Of a stretch of DNA of 64,000 nucleotides, positions 1 through 10,800 are shown one piece after another. Each line of letters begins with the position of its first letter. Position 1 is the stretch's first letter. Both the position numbers and the translations under genes were made by a program. A model generated the notes under the pieces. The model was not told the origin of the DNA. It searched no databases and saw only the letters and a program-made list of their open reading frames with translations. This stretch comes from JADCRZ01 sp037718865 (lineage in GTDB: Bacteria > Bacteroidota > Bacteroidia > Chitinophagales > Chitinophagaceae), in NCBI GenBank assembly GCA_037718865.1, contig JBBJMP010000011.1:62001-126000 (forward strand), in the 5' to 3' direction.

Positions 1-1272
1 GAGGTATTCCGTGCCGCCACCTATGGTGATATTTCTGCTCAGTCCATAGCTGACGCTGGCCCTTGCAAAGCGACTCTTATATTCATCTTTCACAAAACCT
101 GCTGTAACACTATATTCAAGCTGGTGTAACGGAATAAAATTGAAAGGAATGCTGACGTTCTGTTCCTTAACCCGTTCTTCTCCCCAGGGCCCATAATAAC
201 GAAGTTTTACCAGGGAGTTTCCATACACGATAGGCACCTGAAAAGTAAAAAAACCTGATGCATCGGCTTTGGTATAATCGACAAGTACATTATTGACATA
301 CAATTCCACCATCCAACCCGGTTCCGTATTATTACTCATCGTATACGTTCCGAAGGAGCGCCTGTATGTGGTTGGGGTATTCGTAATGTGAAGGCCGATA
401 ATGGGATCGTAGATGGATGATGTTGACTGGGTAAATAGTTTGCCAGCGGTAAACTGTCGAAGGGTTGGATTATCGTTGTTCACATATCTCCAGCGGTAAA
501 ATTGTTGCTTGCCGCTAAAGGGTTGGTCGCTATTATAATTTAAATATGCGTTTGCTTCCCCACCCAAAACAATTGCCCCGAGCCCAAGATTGATCCTTGT
601 AGTATTTTGTCCTTTGGGTGCATGGTTTGACATCACCGACCAGTCTGCCATCCCGAGATGAAACAGCGAAAAGCTTCTTTTAATTGTGGTATCGGCCTTT
701 TTTTCTCCTTTAAGCTGGCTGATGTTAAGGCGCATTTGTTCCTGTTGCATTTCACGGATGGCCGGCAATTCTAATTTTGTAGTTAGCGTCATGGAAAGGC
801 TGCGAAACTGGAATACACATGCTAACCCGAATATGTGATCGAAGTGAACGGATTTCAAATAGACGTCGGTCTCGGTTTGAATGAGATCGTCCGGCTCAAC
901 CTTAAATAACTGATCCTGGTAAACGACCTGATTAGTTGCTTTATCAATCACAAATATGGCTTTGGGATGTATAAAGAATCCGCTGATTGTATCGTAGTCC
1001 GGTGAAGCGTTATTTTTGATCTTTAAAAAATCAAACAGCTCTTTTACGGGTAGGTACACTTCCTGTCCATGAATGATTGCCAGGATATCGATAATGCCTA
1101 TGCGCTGCACATTCAATGAAATTGAAACTTCCTCATAACCATCCTTCAACTGGCCTTGGCCGGCTTCAGGCTTGAGCAAGAAAAAAAACAGCGTGATCAT
1201 TACAAAACGCCAACAGGAGACATGACTGCACCGATTGCTGGATTTCTGTAAATATGAATAAGTGCCGGCCAT
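1..1272 (-). CDS. Outer-membrane usher-like protein, 3' end outside window
   Basis: The reading frame is open from ATG at 1272 to the window edge, giving 424 residues of the N-terminal part. After a long hydrophobic leader (residues ~25-40, ending near EAGQGQ) comes a region shaped like the N-terminal domain of fimbrial ushers (LPVKELFDFL, then ISGFFI and FVIDK). A beta-barrel-like part follows, with the usher-typical pattern of ELYVNN, DASGFFTFQVP, LRYYGPWGEE and LEYSVTAG. Ushers are pore proteins that export and assemble pilus subunits across the outer membrane. The gene starts 24 bases after the DUF4402 gene and is probably cotranscribed with it. No periplasmic chaperone gene is visible and it could lie beyond the edge. 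The usher call is by pattern only; another large outer-membrane barrel is the alternative. Confidence 0.7.
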   Translation of the reverse strand, partial: MAGTYSYLQKSSNRCSHVSCWRFVMITLFFFLLKPEAGQGQLKDGYEEVSISLNVQRIGIIDILAIIHGQEVYLPVKELFDFLKIKNNASPDYDTISGFFIHPKAIFVIDKATNQVVYQDQLFKVEPDDLIQTETDVYLKSVHFDHIFGLACVFQFRSLSMTLTTKLELPAIREMQQEQMRLNISQLKGEKKADTTIKRSFSLFHLGMADWSVMSNHAPKGQNTTRINLGLGAIVLGGEANAYLNYNSDQPFSGKQQFYRWRYVNNDNPTLRQFTAGKLFTQSTSSIYDPIIGLHITNTPTTYRRSFGTYTMSNNTEPGWMVELYVNNVLVDYTKADASGFFTFQVPIVYGNSLVKLRYYGPWGEERVKEQNVSIPFNFIPLHQLEYSVTAGFVKDEYKSRFARASVSYGLSRNITIGGGTEYL

Positions 1273-1296
1273 TTAAAGATGTAGAAATTATCTATA

Positions 1297-1830
1297 TTAT
1301 TCCTGGTTAAATGTTATAAAAAAAATACCGCTGTAAGAACCAGGTATGGTAACTTGCGGAGGACCTACAGTAAGCGTACCGCCAATATTTACCTGCGTTC
1401 GACCCGGTGCAGGAACAATGGTTGAAAACGGAGAAGCCGGTGCTGAATTATTGAGACGTAAAGACATAGAGCCTCCATTGCTTCCGGTCAGCGTGGCATC
1501 AGGTCCGTTTAAGATAGAGACAATGGTTCCTTCAGGGGCTTCAATTTCAAAAATAGACTGAAAGTAGGGTATGCCCATATTAAGCGGAACCACAGCGCCG
1601 GTTACGGACCTGGAACCGCTGGTAGAAATGATTATTGATCCTCCATTAGCACCAGGATGAAAAGCGCCGAAACTCATATGCTGAATGGTAAATACTGTTA
1701 TGCTTCCGGGGTCGCCAGGCAAGGGGTCAGTAGGTGTTTGCGCAAAAGAACAAAAGGAAACCAAACTTAGTAAAACAACAAACAATAATTTAGTGATCCA
1801 TGCATGTTGCTTATTTAATTCGTTTTTCAT
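1297..1830 (-). CDS. DUF4402 domain protein, pilin-like secreted subunit
   Basis: 177 residues. A signal peptide (residues 1-31, ending SFCSFAQ) is followed by one DUF4402-type domain. Visible signs are FGAFHPG near the start, GSRSVTG, an alternation of strands, then NIGGTLTVGPPQ and the closing GSYSGIFFITFNQ. DUF4402 proteins resemble fimbrial subunits and are often found near usher and chaperone genes. This copy sits between the giant T9SS gene (7-base gap upstream) and the usher-like gene (24-base gap downstream). I infer that it is the exported subunit of that usher. No cysteine pair or lipobox is visible. Start ATG at 1830. Confidence 0.8.
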   Translation of the reverse strand: MKNELNKQHAWITKLLFVVLLSLVSFCSFAQTPTDPLPGDPGSITVFTIQHMSFGAFHPGANGGSIIISTSGSRSVTGAVVPLNMGIPYFQSIFEIEAPEGTIVSILNGPDATLTGSNGGSMSLRLNNSAPASPFSTIVPAPGRTQVNIGGTLTVGPPQVTIPGSYSGIFFITFNQE

Positions 1831-1837
1831 AGAGATA

Positions 1838-4800
1838 TTATTCTATATAGATAGTCTCGCCATATCGAATTTTACCTTTTAATAATTGTAAAAAATATAT
1901 TCCTGGTGGCAGTCCTTGATGGATCTCAAAAATATAATGTGAAGATTCTTCTGTATGTTCTATTGTTCGACTATTTATCCGTTTACCTTCAACATTACTC
2001 AACAATAACGTGTACTTACCCTCTTCTATTTGATTTAAGTGAAGGTTAATGTGTTTATTTTTTACCGGATTGGGAAATACGCTCATTTTGGAATCTTGCA
2101 CATCCATGTTTACCCTTACGGTTTTGCTGAAGAAATACCTGCCACCAGCTTCTATGTACCTGACGCGGTAAAAAGTTATTCCGCTCAGCGCATTGGCATC
2201 CAGCCACTGGTAGCTTCTTCCGGTTTCAGGATTGCTTTTTGCTTTTACTTCGCCGGCCTTGGTAAAATTTATACCATTGCCGGAGCGTTCAACCTGATAC
2301 TTTTCTATACCGCTTTCTACAGCTACTTTCCAGTCTAACTGTATATCCCTATCTTTCTGAGTGGCCTTAAGGGAAATAAAGGTGACTGGCAGCACCGACT
2401 GATGAGCAAAAAGGATTCTGAACCGATTTATATCAGCAGATGCCGGATCGGCAGTCGTAACAGTAAATACTACGCGGTTGGTATCGTTGATCATCAGGGG
2501 CTGAACGGTGCGGAGGTAGTTATCCTGCAAGTACGGCAGCACCTGCATGCCTTCCAGTTGCCGGGCAAATATCTGCAGAGTATACTGTGGCCGGGTAAGC
2601 CTGCTCACCTGCAAGAACAGGGTATCCTTGTCGGTGGGCATCTGCCTGACGTCGATGCTCAACAATTCTCCGCCGGTAGCGATGGCAATGCCCTCGGCTG
2701 TATTTTGCATTTTTAAAGCGTCTTCTTTACCTACCTGGTTAGAGTACTCCGGAGCAAAAGCGGCCAATACCCCGTCGGCAAGCAGCGGTGAACCTGCATT
2801 ATCATAGTGGAGATTGATGGCCAGCAAAGGTATCGTGTTTTCATTAACGTTAGCCTGGGTTACCGCGGTAACTTTTGATACTTTATCCTTATCACGCCCA
2901 GGCACAGGACGCGCTATAAACGCGTAACTGTTAAAGTTGCTCACTTTATCCTGCTCGCGGATTGCCAGCACCGGAGCAGGACCGGTTGTTCTTACAAAGA
3001 ATCCTTGTCCCGGCTGTATATACTGATTTAGTCCCGTGGTTCCTGAAAAAGGCGATATCAGCGTGGTGCTGCCTGTCGTGCTAACGGTAACGTACCCCCC
3101 CGTGCTGCTCAGGTTCGGATCCCATCCCCAATAGGTATTCGATAGATCGGTTTTGGGAAGGGTTGCCCAATCAATGGGTGAAACGAACGGGTTTCCAAGC
3201 AGCGTATAACGCCCCGTTACATCGGACAGAGGTATCAAAGAGCCGGTATTAAATGTTTGATCCCCGGTTAATAGTTTCCCGGTTGACCGGAGCACCGTGT
3301 TGTTCGGAGTACTTGTTGTCACCGAATTCGTCCGGTCGCCATACACGAACATGTAATAAGCTGCTCCTGCCTTCAGCGGGGTATACTTTGTATTCTTGGC
3401 ATTCGCCGAAGTGGAGCCTGTAAATCTGCGGTTTATTGCGTCGTAGGTAAATAAAGATGCATTTGCCGTCTGGGGATCAAAACCGTCGGCAACCGTCCCC
3501 CCGGTAATGATGGTTCCGGTATTGGGCGTGATATTATTACCCTGGTTTTGCCAGTTGCCCCAGATGGATTCGCTTTCCTGCCCGGGAACCAGCGTGGAAG
3601 CCACATTGGTAGTTACGCTGCTGGTGATGAGCCTGTATTTACGTCGCCCTGGAATATAACGCTCTACTATTACATTTCCGCTTATCGGCATAACAGCGGC
3701 GGATGTAATAGGAGCTATTCTTGCTGTTGCTGTAGATGTTGACTTTAAGGTAAGGTATCCATCCGCAGCCAGGCTTCCGTTTAACACCGTTAATATATCA
3801 GTAAGGTTTAAAGCGCCGCCCAGGGTTACGCCGGCGTTATTGTTAATAGTAAGACTTCCAATAGCATTTCCTGAAAATGTCGAGGCAGGTATTGTTTGTG
3901 CTGAAGAACCGTTCATTTCAAGAGTGCCATTGCTGGCATAAAATGTTCCGCTATTACTGAGCGTACCTGCTATTTGCAAACTTGCTCCCGTCACTGTGAT
4001 AGATGCCCCACCCAGGATGGCAATGTTATTGATAGCAGCCGTTCCGGAATTGATGGTGGGATAATTGGTCAAACTACCCGGAATGGTCACATTTATAGAG
4101 CCCGAGGGTATATCTCCGCACTGCCAGTTAGATGCAGCAAACCAGTTAGCGCTTACTGCACCCGACCAAACGGCCACACTAAAAACATAACTGAATTCGT
4201 ATGCCCCCATATCAGGAATAGTAGGGTTACGGCTTACGTCATTTAAATCGGTATTAATGGCAATCGGGATTGAAATAGGCGTGCCTGCATTGTCCAACGT
4301 ACAATTGGAATTATCAGCCGGCACCAGGTCATAAGAACTAGCTATAAAACTTACCGGACTATTTACAGAATTAGTTTCACCACCAGAATTAGATTGCCAT
4401 TGTGCAAAGGTGTTGTTCACCCCATTTCCCCATTCACCTGTTGTACTGGAATTACTGCTATACAAGTTATTGTAATTGGAAGCGGATGATGACCAGTTGG
4501 TAGCCGGAGTAGCCACTTTACTGCTGATACTGTAATTAAAACCGGTACCAGTTCTTGTATTTACAAATATATTATTCCTTAAAACCAATGCTCCATTTAC
4601 TGTGCGTATAAAAGCAGCAGAGCGTGCCGGTGACCCTGAAGCAGTTCCTCCAATACTTACGGTGTTATAGTAGTAATTCCATGTACTGGTGGTTGAATGA
4701 TTTATTCCGTAAACTTTTATTCCGTTATTATTTGCCGCATTATCCAATTTTATAGCATTGTTATAAACATTAAATGCGCCATTGGCTGCTACTATGCCGC

Positions 4801-7800
4801 TTATGCCCGGTAAAGCGGAAGTACCGGTTGACGTATTTATGAATGAATTAATGCGGTTTTTATAAATATTACCTGAAGCACCTGCTGATGTGATGCCTAT
4901 TCCACCTACTGCTGTGTTTGTAACTTCAGTAGTGATAGATAATAAATTCGTTATAGTATTTCCGTAAATCGCCTGGCCTGTAACGGATGCCGAATTAATA
5001 ATTCCGGTTATGGTATAGCCTAGGGGAGAACCGGTTTCAACGTCTGCCACCTTTGTAGAAGCGGTAGAAAAATCAGATAAAAAGTTCCCGCTGATAGTAT
5101 GTATAAAAGCTTCTGAAACTATAATTCCCCTTATCTGGGCAGCTGTTCCGCTAGCAGCATTATAAATATTACTTATAGTATCATTACTGATTGTTGACGG
5201 AGAGCTTGAACTGATGCCGGTATATATGGTTGAATTAATATTGGTATTGGCAGCCGAACTGATATTTTTTATAAGGTTATTTGAAATAGTAACTACTGCC
5301 CCTGCTGCTGTTGCTGTATTATCAATTCCGATAAAACTTCCTGAAGATGAGATACTCAGATTGGCTATATTCTGAATGGTATTACCGTTCAACTGAATAG
5401 TTGAAGCAACAGATTGACCCAATTCTATTCCACTTAACGTATTCGTTAAGGCAGTTGAACCCGGCATGACCCTGATACTGTTGGACACTGCTCCCGGTCC
5501 GGCGCTTCCGATAATGTTAGTATTGACCTGGCTTGGTGCTGCAGCATTGTTTACATAAATGCCGGTAAATGCAGAAGGAGCAGGTGCAGTACCAATATTA
5601 TTGATATCAAACCCACCCACCTGGTTGCCACTTACAATCCCCCCTGTACTTAAACAGTTAATCCCTCTGATGAGAGTGGTATAGGACGTTGATGTAGTAG
5701 AAGTAGTAACTATAATAGATCCATTGGCTGCATTTGAGCCTACCAGGTTTCCATCACCTGGTACTGTTCCCCCAATATTTATACCTGCGCCCTGGGTTCC
5801 TATTCCTGTGAAAGCAGCCGAAGCCGCTGATATTGGTATAGAGCTCAGGCTTATTTTAACGATCATATTGCCTTTAATATTGGAAGCTGGGGTAGCGGTG
5901 CTTGTTGTTAGTGCAACACCCTCAAAGGAAATATTTCCTAAGGTTGACGCGTACACAGCATTTGTTCCGGCAGCCATGGCTGCATTTCCCCCAATGTAAT
6001 TATTCAAAATAGTATATCCCGATCCACCCAGAATCCTTATACCATGCAAGGCGGAAGCGGCGGCATAATTGATGGTAGCTGAAACATTTCCATTATATAA
6101 GCTGTTGCCTGAAATAATCCATGCCGTTGACCCGGTACCAGTAATATCTATTGCTCTTCTCTGGTAATCAAAAATGTTATTATTGGAAATAGTATTGGAT
6201 GCATTTTCTTTTCCGGATGTTCCGGATGAATAAACTGCCACCATTGATGAATTTGAGCCTATAGTACCATTAATATTATTAAACTCAACCAGGTTATTGC
6301 TGTTACCACCGGCAACAGTGGCAGACGTGCTGAATAAAACTATCCCATTTGTTGAATTAGCATACGCTTCTATATTGCAATACCTGACGATATCATAGGC
6401 AGCCCCGTTTATAAATGTAAATGCCGTTCCCGTTGTACCGGTTGTATTGGTATTTCTGAATGTAAGATGCCTGCTTGCTCCTCCATCAATCCTGACACGG
6501 TCTGCTCCGTTTAAACGGATCATACCTGCCAATACATCACCACTTACCAGTCGTGGGCTTTGAGCGTCCGGCTGAATGGTAAGTGTATAGTTGCCGGCCC
6601 CGGTTTCCGACCATTGATTTAGGGCTTCAGCGCCGGTTTCAGTCAGATCGGAAGTGATATTAATAGTAACATGACCGCTAAGGCCAAGACTGTTTATTTT
6701 GCTGAATATACCATTAGAGTTGGTAAGTGACGTGTAGTTTTGACCAGTTCCAATATTATAAACACCTGCAAATGGAAGGAATTGCAAACCGGCAAATTCA
6801 TCAGCACCAATATCCGGAGCAGCACCGTTGCCCGCATATCCTGTATTACCGAAGCGGATATCTCCATTAAAGTCATCAATAAAACCCGAAATATTTACAG
6901 CACCACCTCTTAAAGCCGTTGTTTTGTTTTGATCTATATGCAAATAGGTGACTGTCGAACCTGTCGCGCTCAAAAAAACAGAACCAGTGATCAAATCCTC
7001 GCTGACAGATGCCGCATCCCTCGTTGCCATTCTTGCTTTGAAAGCTGTAATTGTTTGATCAGAATTGGTGCCGTCATAAAAAACCAGGTTGGACGCTCCC
7101 GGGGATCCCGCATAAAACATGTTATTATTAGAAGTTGATCCGTAATTGGTTATCGTGTTGCTTGACCTGCGGTATGCAACCGTTAAACCTGTGCCCCTTG
7201 GAACAGATTCATTTGTAATACTATTGTTAATTAAGATTAACGTGGATGTTGTTGATGTTACATCGGCCAAATGATAAATACCGGAAGAACCAAAATCGGT
7301 GCCCACAGAGCTGGCGATCAGATAAATGGTATTATAATATACATTCGTAGTGGAAGTTGGGCCGTTAGATATCACACTTATCCCTCTTATCGGGTCTGCT
7401 AAAACGGCTGCCGGTGACCTGAGATCGCCTATGATATTGTTATTGATGGTACAAATTAAATTTGCTGTTGCTCCAGATACCTGGATGCCATTCACAGCTC
7501 CTGTAATGACACTACTGGCAGAAGACAAATCATATATTTTATTACGAAATGTTTTTATGGTTGCTCCCGCCAATATCCATATACCATTTACTGTACCGGT
7601 AGTAAGTGCATCAGCGGTTAAGCCATAAATAGTATTCTGGTAAAAATTTACCGTGGTGCCGCCAGATATTAAAATTCCCCTAACAGAACCCGTAGTGATG
7701 CTGTTACCCCAAAGATTCGATATTGTATTCTGATAAATATTTTTTGTTGTTCCTGCAGTAACATTTATACCACTTACAATAGTGGAAGTGCCACCTGATG

Positions 7801-10800
7801 AAAACAGTGAATCTATGGTGTTGGTATGAATATTATCTTTACCAGCCCCGGTGGCAATACCTGTGACCGAACCAGCGCTGCTGATGTTACGGATAATATT
7901 ATTAGAAGTCGCATTAACATTTCCGGTAAGGTTAACCGTTATTCCGGTAATGGCCGAGGTGCCTCCTGTCCAGTTACTAAATATATTACCCTGGATGGTT
8001 TTTGAAGAATTTCCTGCATCCGTATTTACCAGTCCATTAAGTACCGTAGTCGAACTCACTGTAATATTTGAAAAATTATTATTGTTGATATTAATGGTAC
8101 TTCCTGTCGCGCAAGTAGCCGTACTTGTTAAAAGCGTTACTGTTCCTCCAGTTTTTTTTGCATAGGTACCGGAGATGAAATTGTTATTTACATCCTGCCA
8201 ACCCGCTGCAGGCACAATCACACTATTTGCAATAAACGTAGTACTGCCGGTTGTCTGAACATTCAAATTGGTAAAACTATTGCTGTTTATTGATTGAGAA
8301 AGGGTGGCAGCCGTATTTGAAATATACGTATTCATTCCTGTACCATTATTTGCTGAATAATTAATATTCTGAATATCATTATTACTAATGGATAAGCTTG
8401 CAGCAGGCGATCCTCCCGCATTATTAATAAATACCTGGGTACCAGAATTGGCGGCAGAAAGGGTAATGGCTGCTGCGGAGCTACTTCCAATAGTATTACC
8501 GTTAATTTCAATAACATTAAATACAGCCCCTGTATTCCGGATGGCATTATAGACGCTCGTGGTGGATGCTATTGTGTTACCGGTAAAAATATTATTATTT
8601 ATTTTTAAGCTGGCGGAGGCACCGGTATTCTGGATGCCATAAAACAAACCGGTAGTCATAGCTGACGAGGAGATATTGTTGGCAAAACTGTTATTGGTGA
8701 TGGTTAATTCTGCACTGGTTTTAGCGGCAGTATTTATGCCAATAATTCCACCCGCAGTTACGGTAACAGCATTGCTTAACAGGCTTATATTTTTTATTAT
8801 GTTACTATCCAACTCTATTGCTGAGCCAACGGATGTTCCAATGGATATCCCGGTTAAAGCGGTTTTGGTGGCGGTTGAAGATGAAAGTACCTGGATACTG
8901 TTTGGTGCTGCCCCGGCACCATTGCTGCCTACAATATTGTTATTAACCCTCGAAGGAGCTGTTGTATTGTTTATATAAATACCCAGGAAGGTTGAAGGGG
9001 AGGGCGCCGTTCCAATATTTTTAATATCGATACCCCCAACCTGGTTCCTAATAACCTCCCCGCCGCTGCTATTGCAATAGATTCCCCTGATAAATGTGGT
9101 GAAGGTATTTGTAGAGGTGCTTGTTGTTACAATAATAGCAGCATTCGCTGTGTTAGAACCAATCAGGTTTCCTTCCCCTGTTCCTGTACCACCAATATTA
9201 ATGCCCGAGCCATTGGTTTCTATGCCATAGAATGAAGTTGAATTGGCTGCAATAGGAAAAGAGGTAATGTTGATTCCGGCGATGGTATTGCCTTTTATAT
9301 TAGACTCAGGTGCAGCGCTGCTGGTGTTCAATAAAATTCCCTGGTAGAAAAGGTTACCTGTGCTGGTGGCATACGTTGCATTTATACCTGTTGCCAGGGC
9401 CGCGCTTCCGCCTATATAGTTGTTCAACAGGGTATATCCTGATCCTCCCAATATCCTGATACCATGAAGCGTTGAAGCAGATGCATAAGTGATACCAGCT
9501 GAGATACTTCCATTATAAAAACTATTACCGGAAACGGTCCATCCATAGGAACCAGTGGATTTTATCTCCATACCTCTGTCGCGGTAATTGAAAATATTAT
9601 TGTTTGAAATATTGTTGTTTGCATTTTCAAAACCCAATACATTCGTACCGGCTGAAAGTATGCCTACCACCGAATTATTGGCCCCAACCGTTCCATTGAT
9701 ATTACAGTACTCAACAAGGTTATTACTATTACCCCCGTTAAAGGTTGCAGAGGTACTAAAAAATACAACCGAATTGGTGGCATTTGTAAAAGCTTCGATG
9801 TTGCAATACCTGATCGTATTACTGGATGCTCCGTTTATAAAAGTAAATGCGGTCCCTGTCGTTCCGGTAGTATTTGTATTTCTGAAAGTCAGGTATTTAC
9901 CGGAACCTCCATCTATTGTCAATCTGTCTATCCCGTTCAGGCGAATCATGCCTTCCAACACATCTCCGCTGATAAGACGAGAAGTTGTGCCATCTGGCTG
10001 AATGGTGAGCATGTAGTTACCCGCCCCTGCTTCCGTCCAACCATTGAGTGTTTCTATACCATTCTCCGAAAGATCAGAGGTGATATTGATAGTAACATTC
10101 CCGCTTAATCCCACATTATTGATCTTTGCGAATAAACCACCAGCGTTGGTAAGTGAAGTGAAAATTTGGCCTGCACCTACATTGTAGCTACCCGATAGAG
10201 GTAAGTAAGATATTCCTGCGTATTCGTCGGCGCCTATATCGGGAGCGGTGCCTGTGCCTGTATAACCCGGATTGCCCTGGCGAACATCATTGTCAAAGTC
10301 TATTGCTAGTCCTGCAATGTTAATACCGCCACTTTTAACTCCACTTGCCTTGGTATCATCCATATGAAGGTAATTCACTGAAGGGCCAACAGCACTCAAA
10401 AAATTACCTACCGCAATTAAATCTTCGCTAATAGATGCAGCATCCCTGGTGGACATCCTTGTTTTATAGGCTGCAAGGGTTTGGTCACTATTAACGCCAT
10501 CATAAAATAGGAGCCTGCCCGTTCCTGGAGTTCCGGCATAAAACAAATTATTATTGGAAGTAGTGCCATAATTTGTTAAAGTGCTGTTTGACCTGCGGTA
10601 AGCCACGGTTAAGCCGGCTCCGTTTGGAGTAGAACCGTTATAGATAATATTATTAATCATTTCCAGCTTTGCTACGGTACTGGTAGCATTTCCGGTATGA
10701 TAAATTCCTGTAGATCCGAAATTTGTTCCACTTGAGACTGCATTCAGGTAAATGGTATTATAATAAACATTAATAGTGGATGTTGCTCCTGTAGAGATCA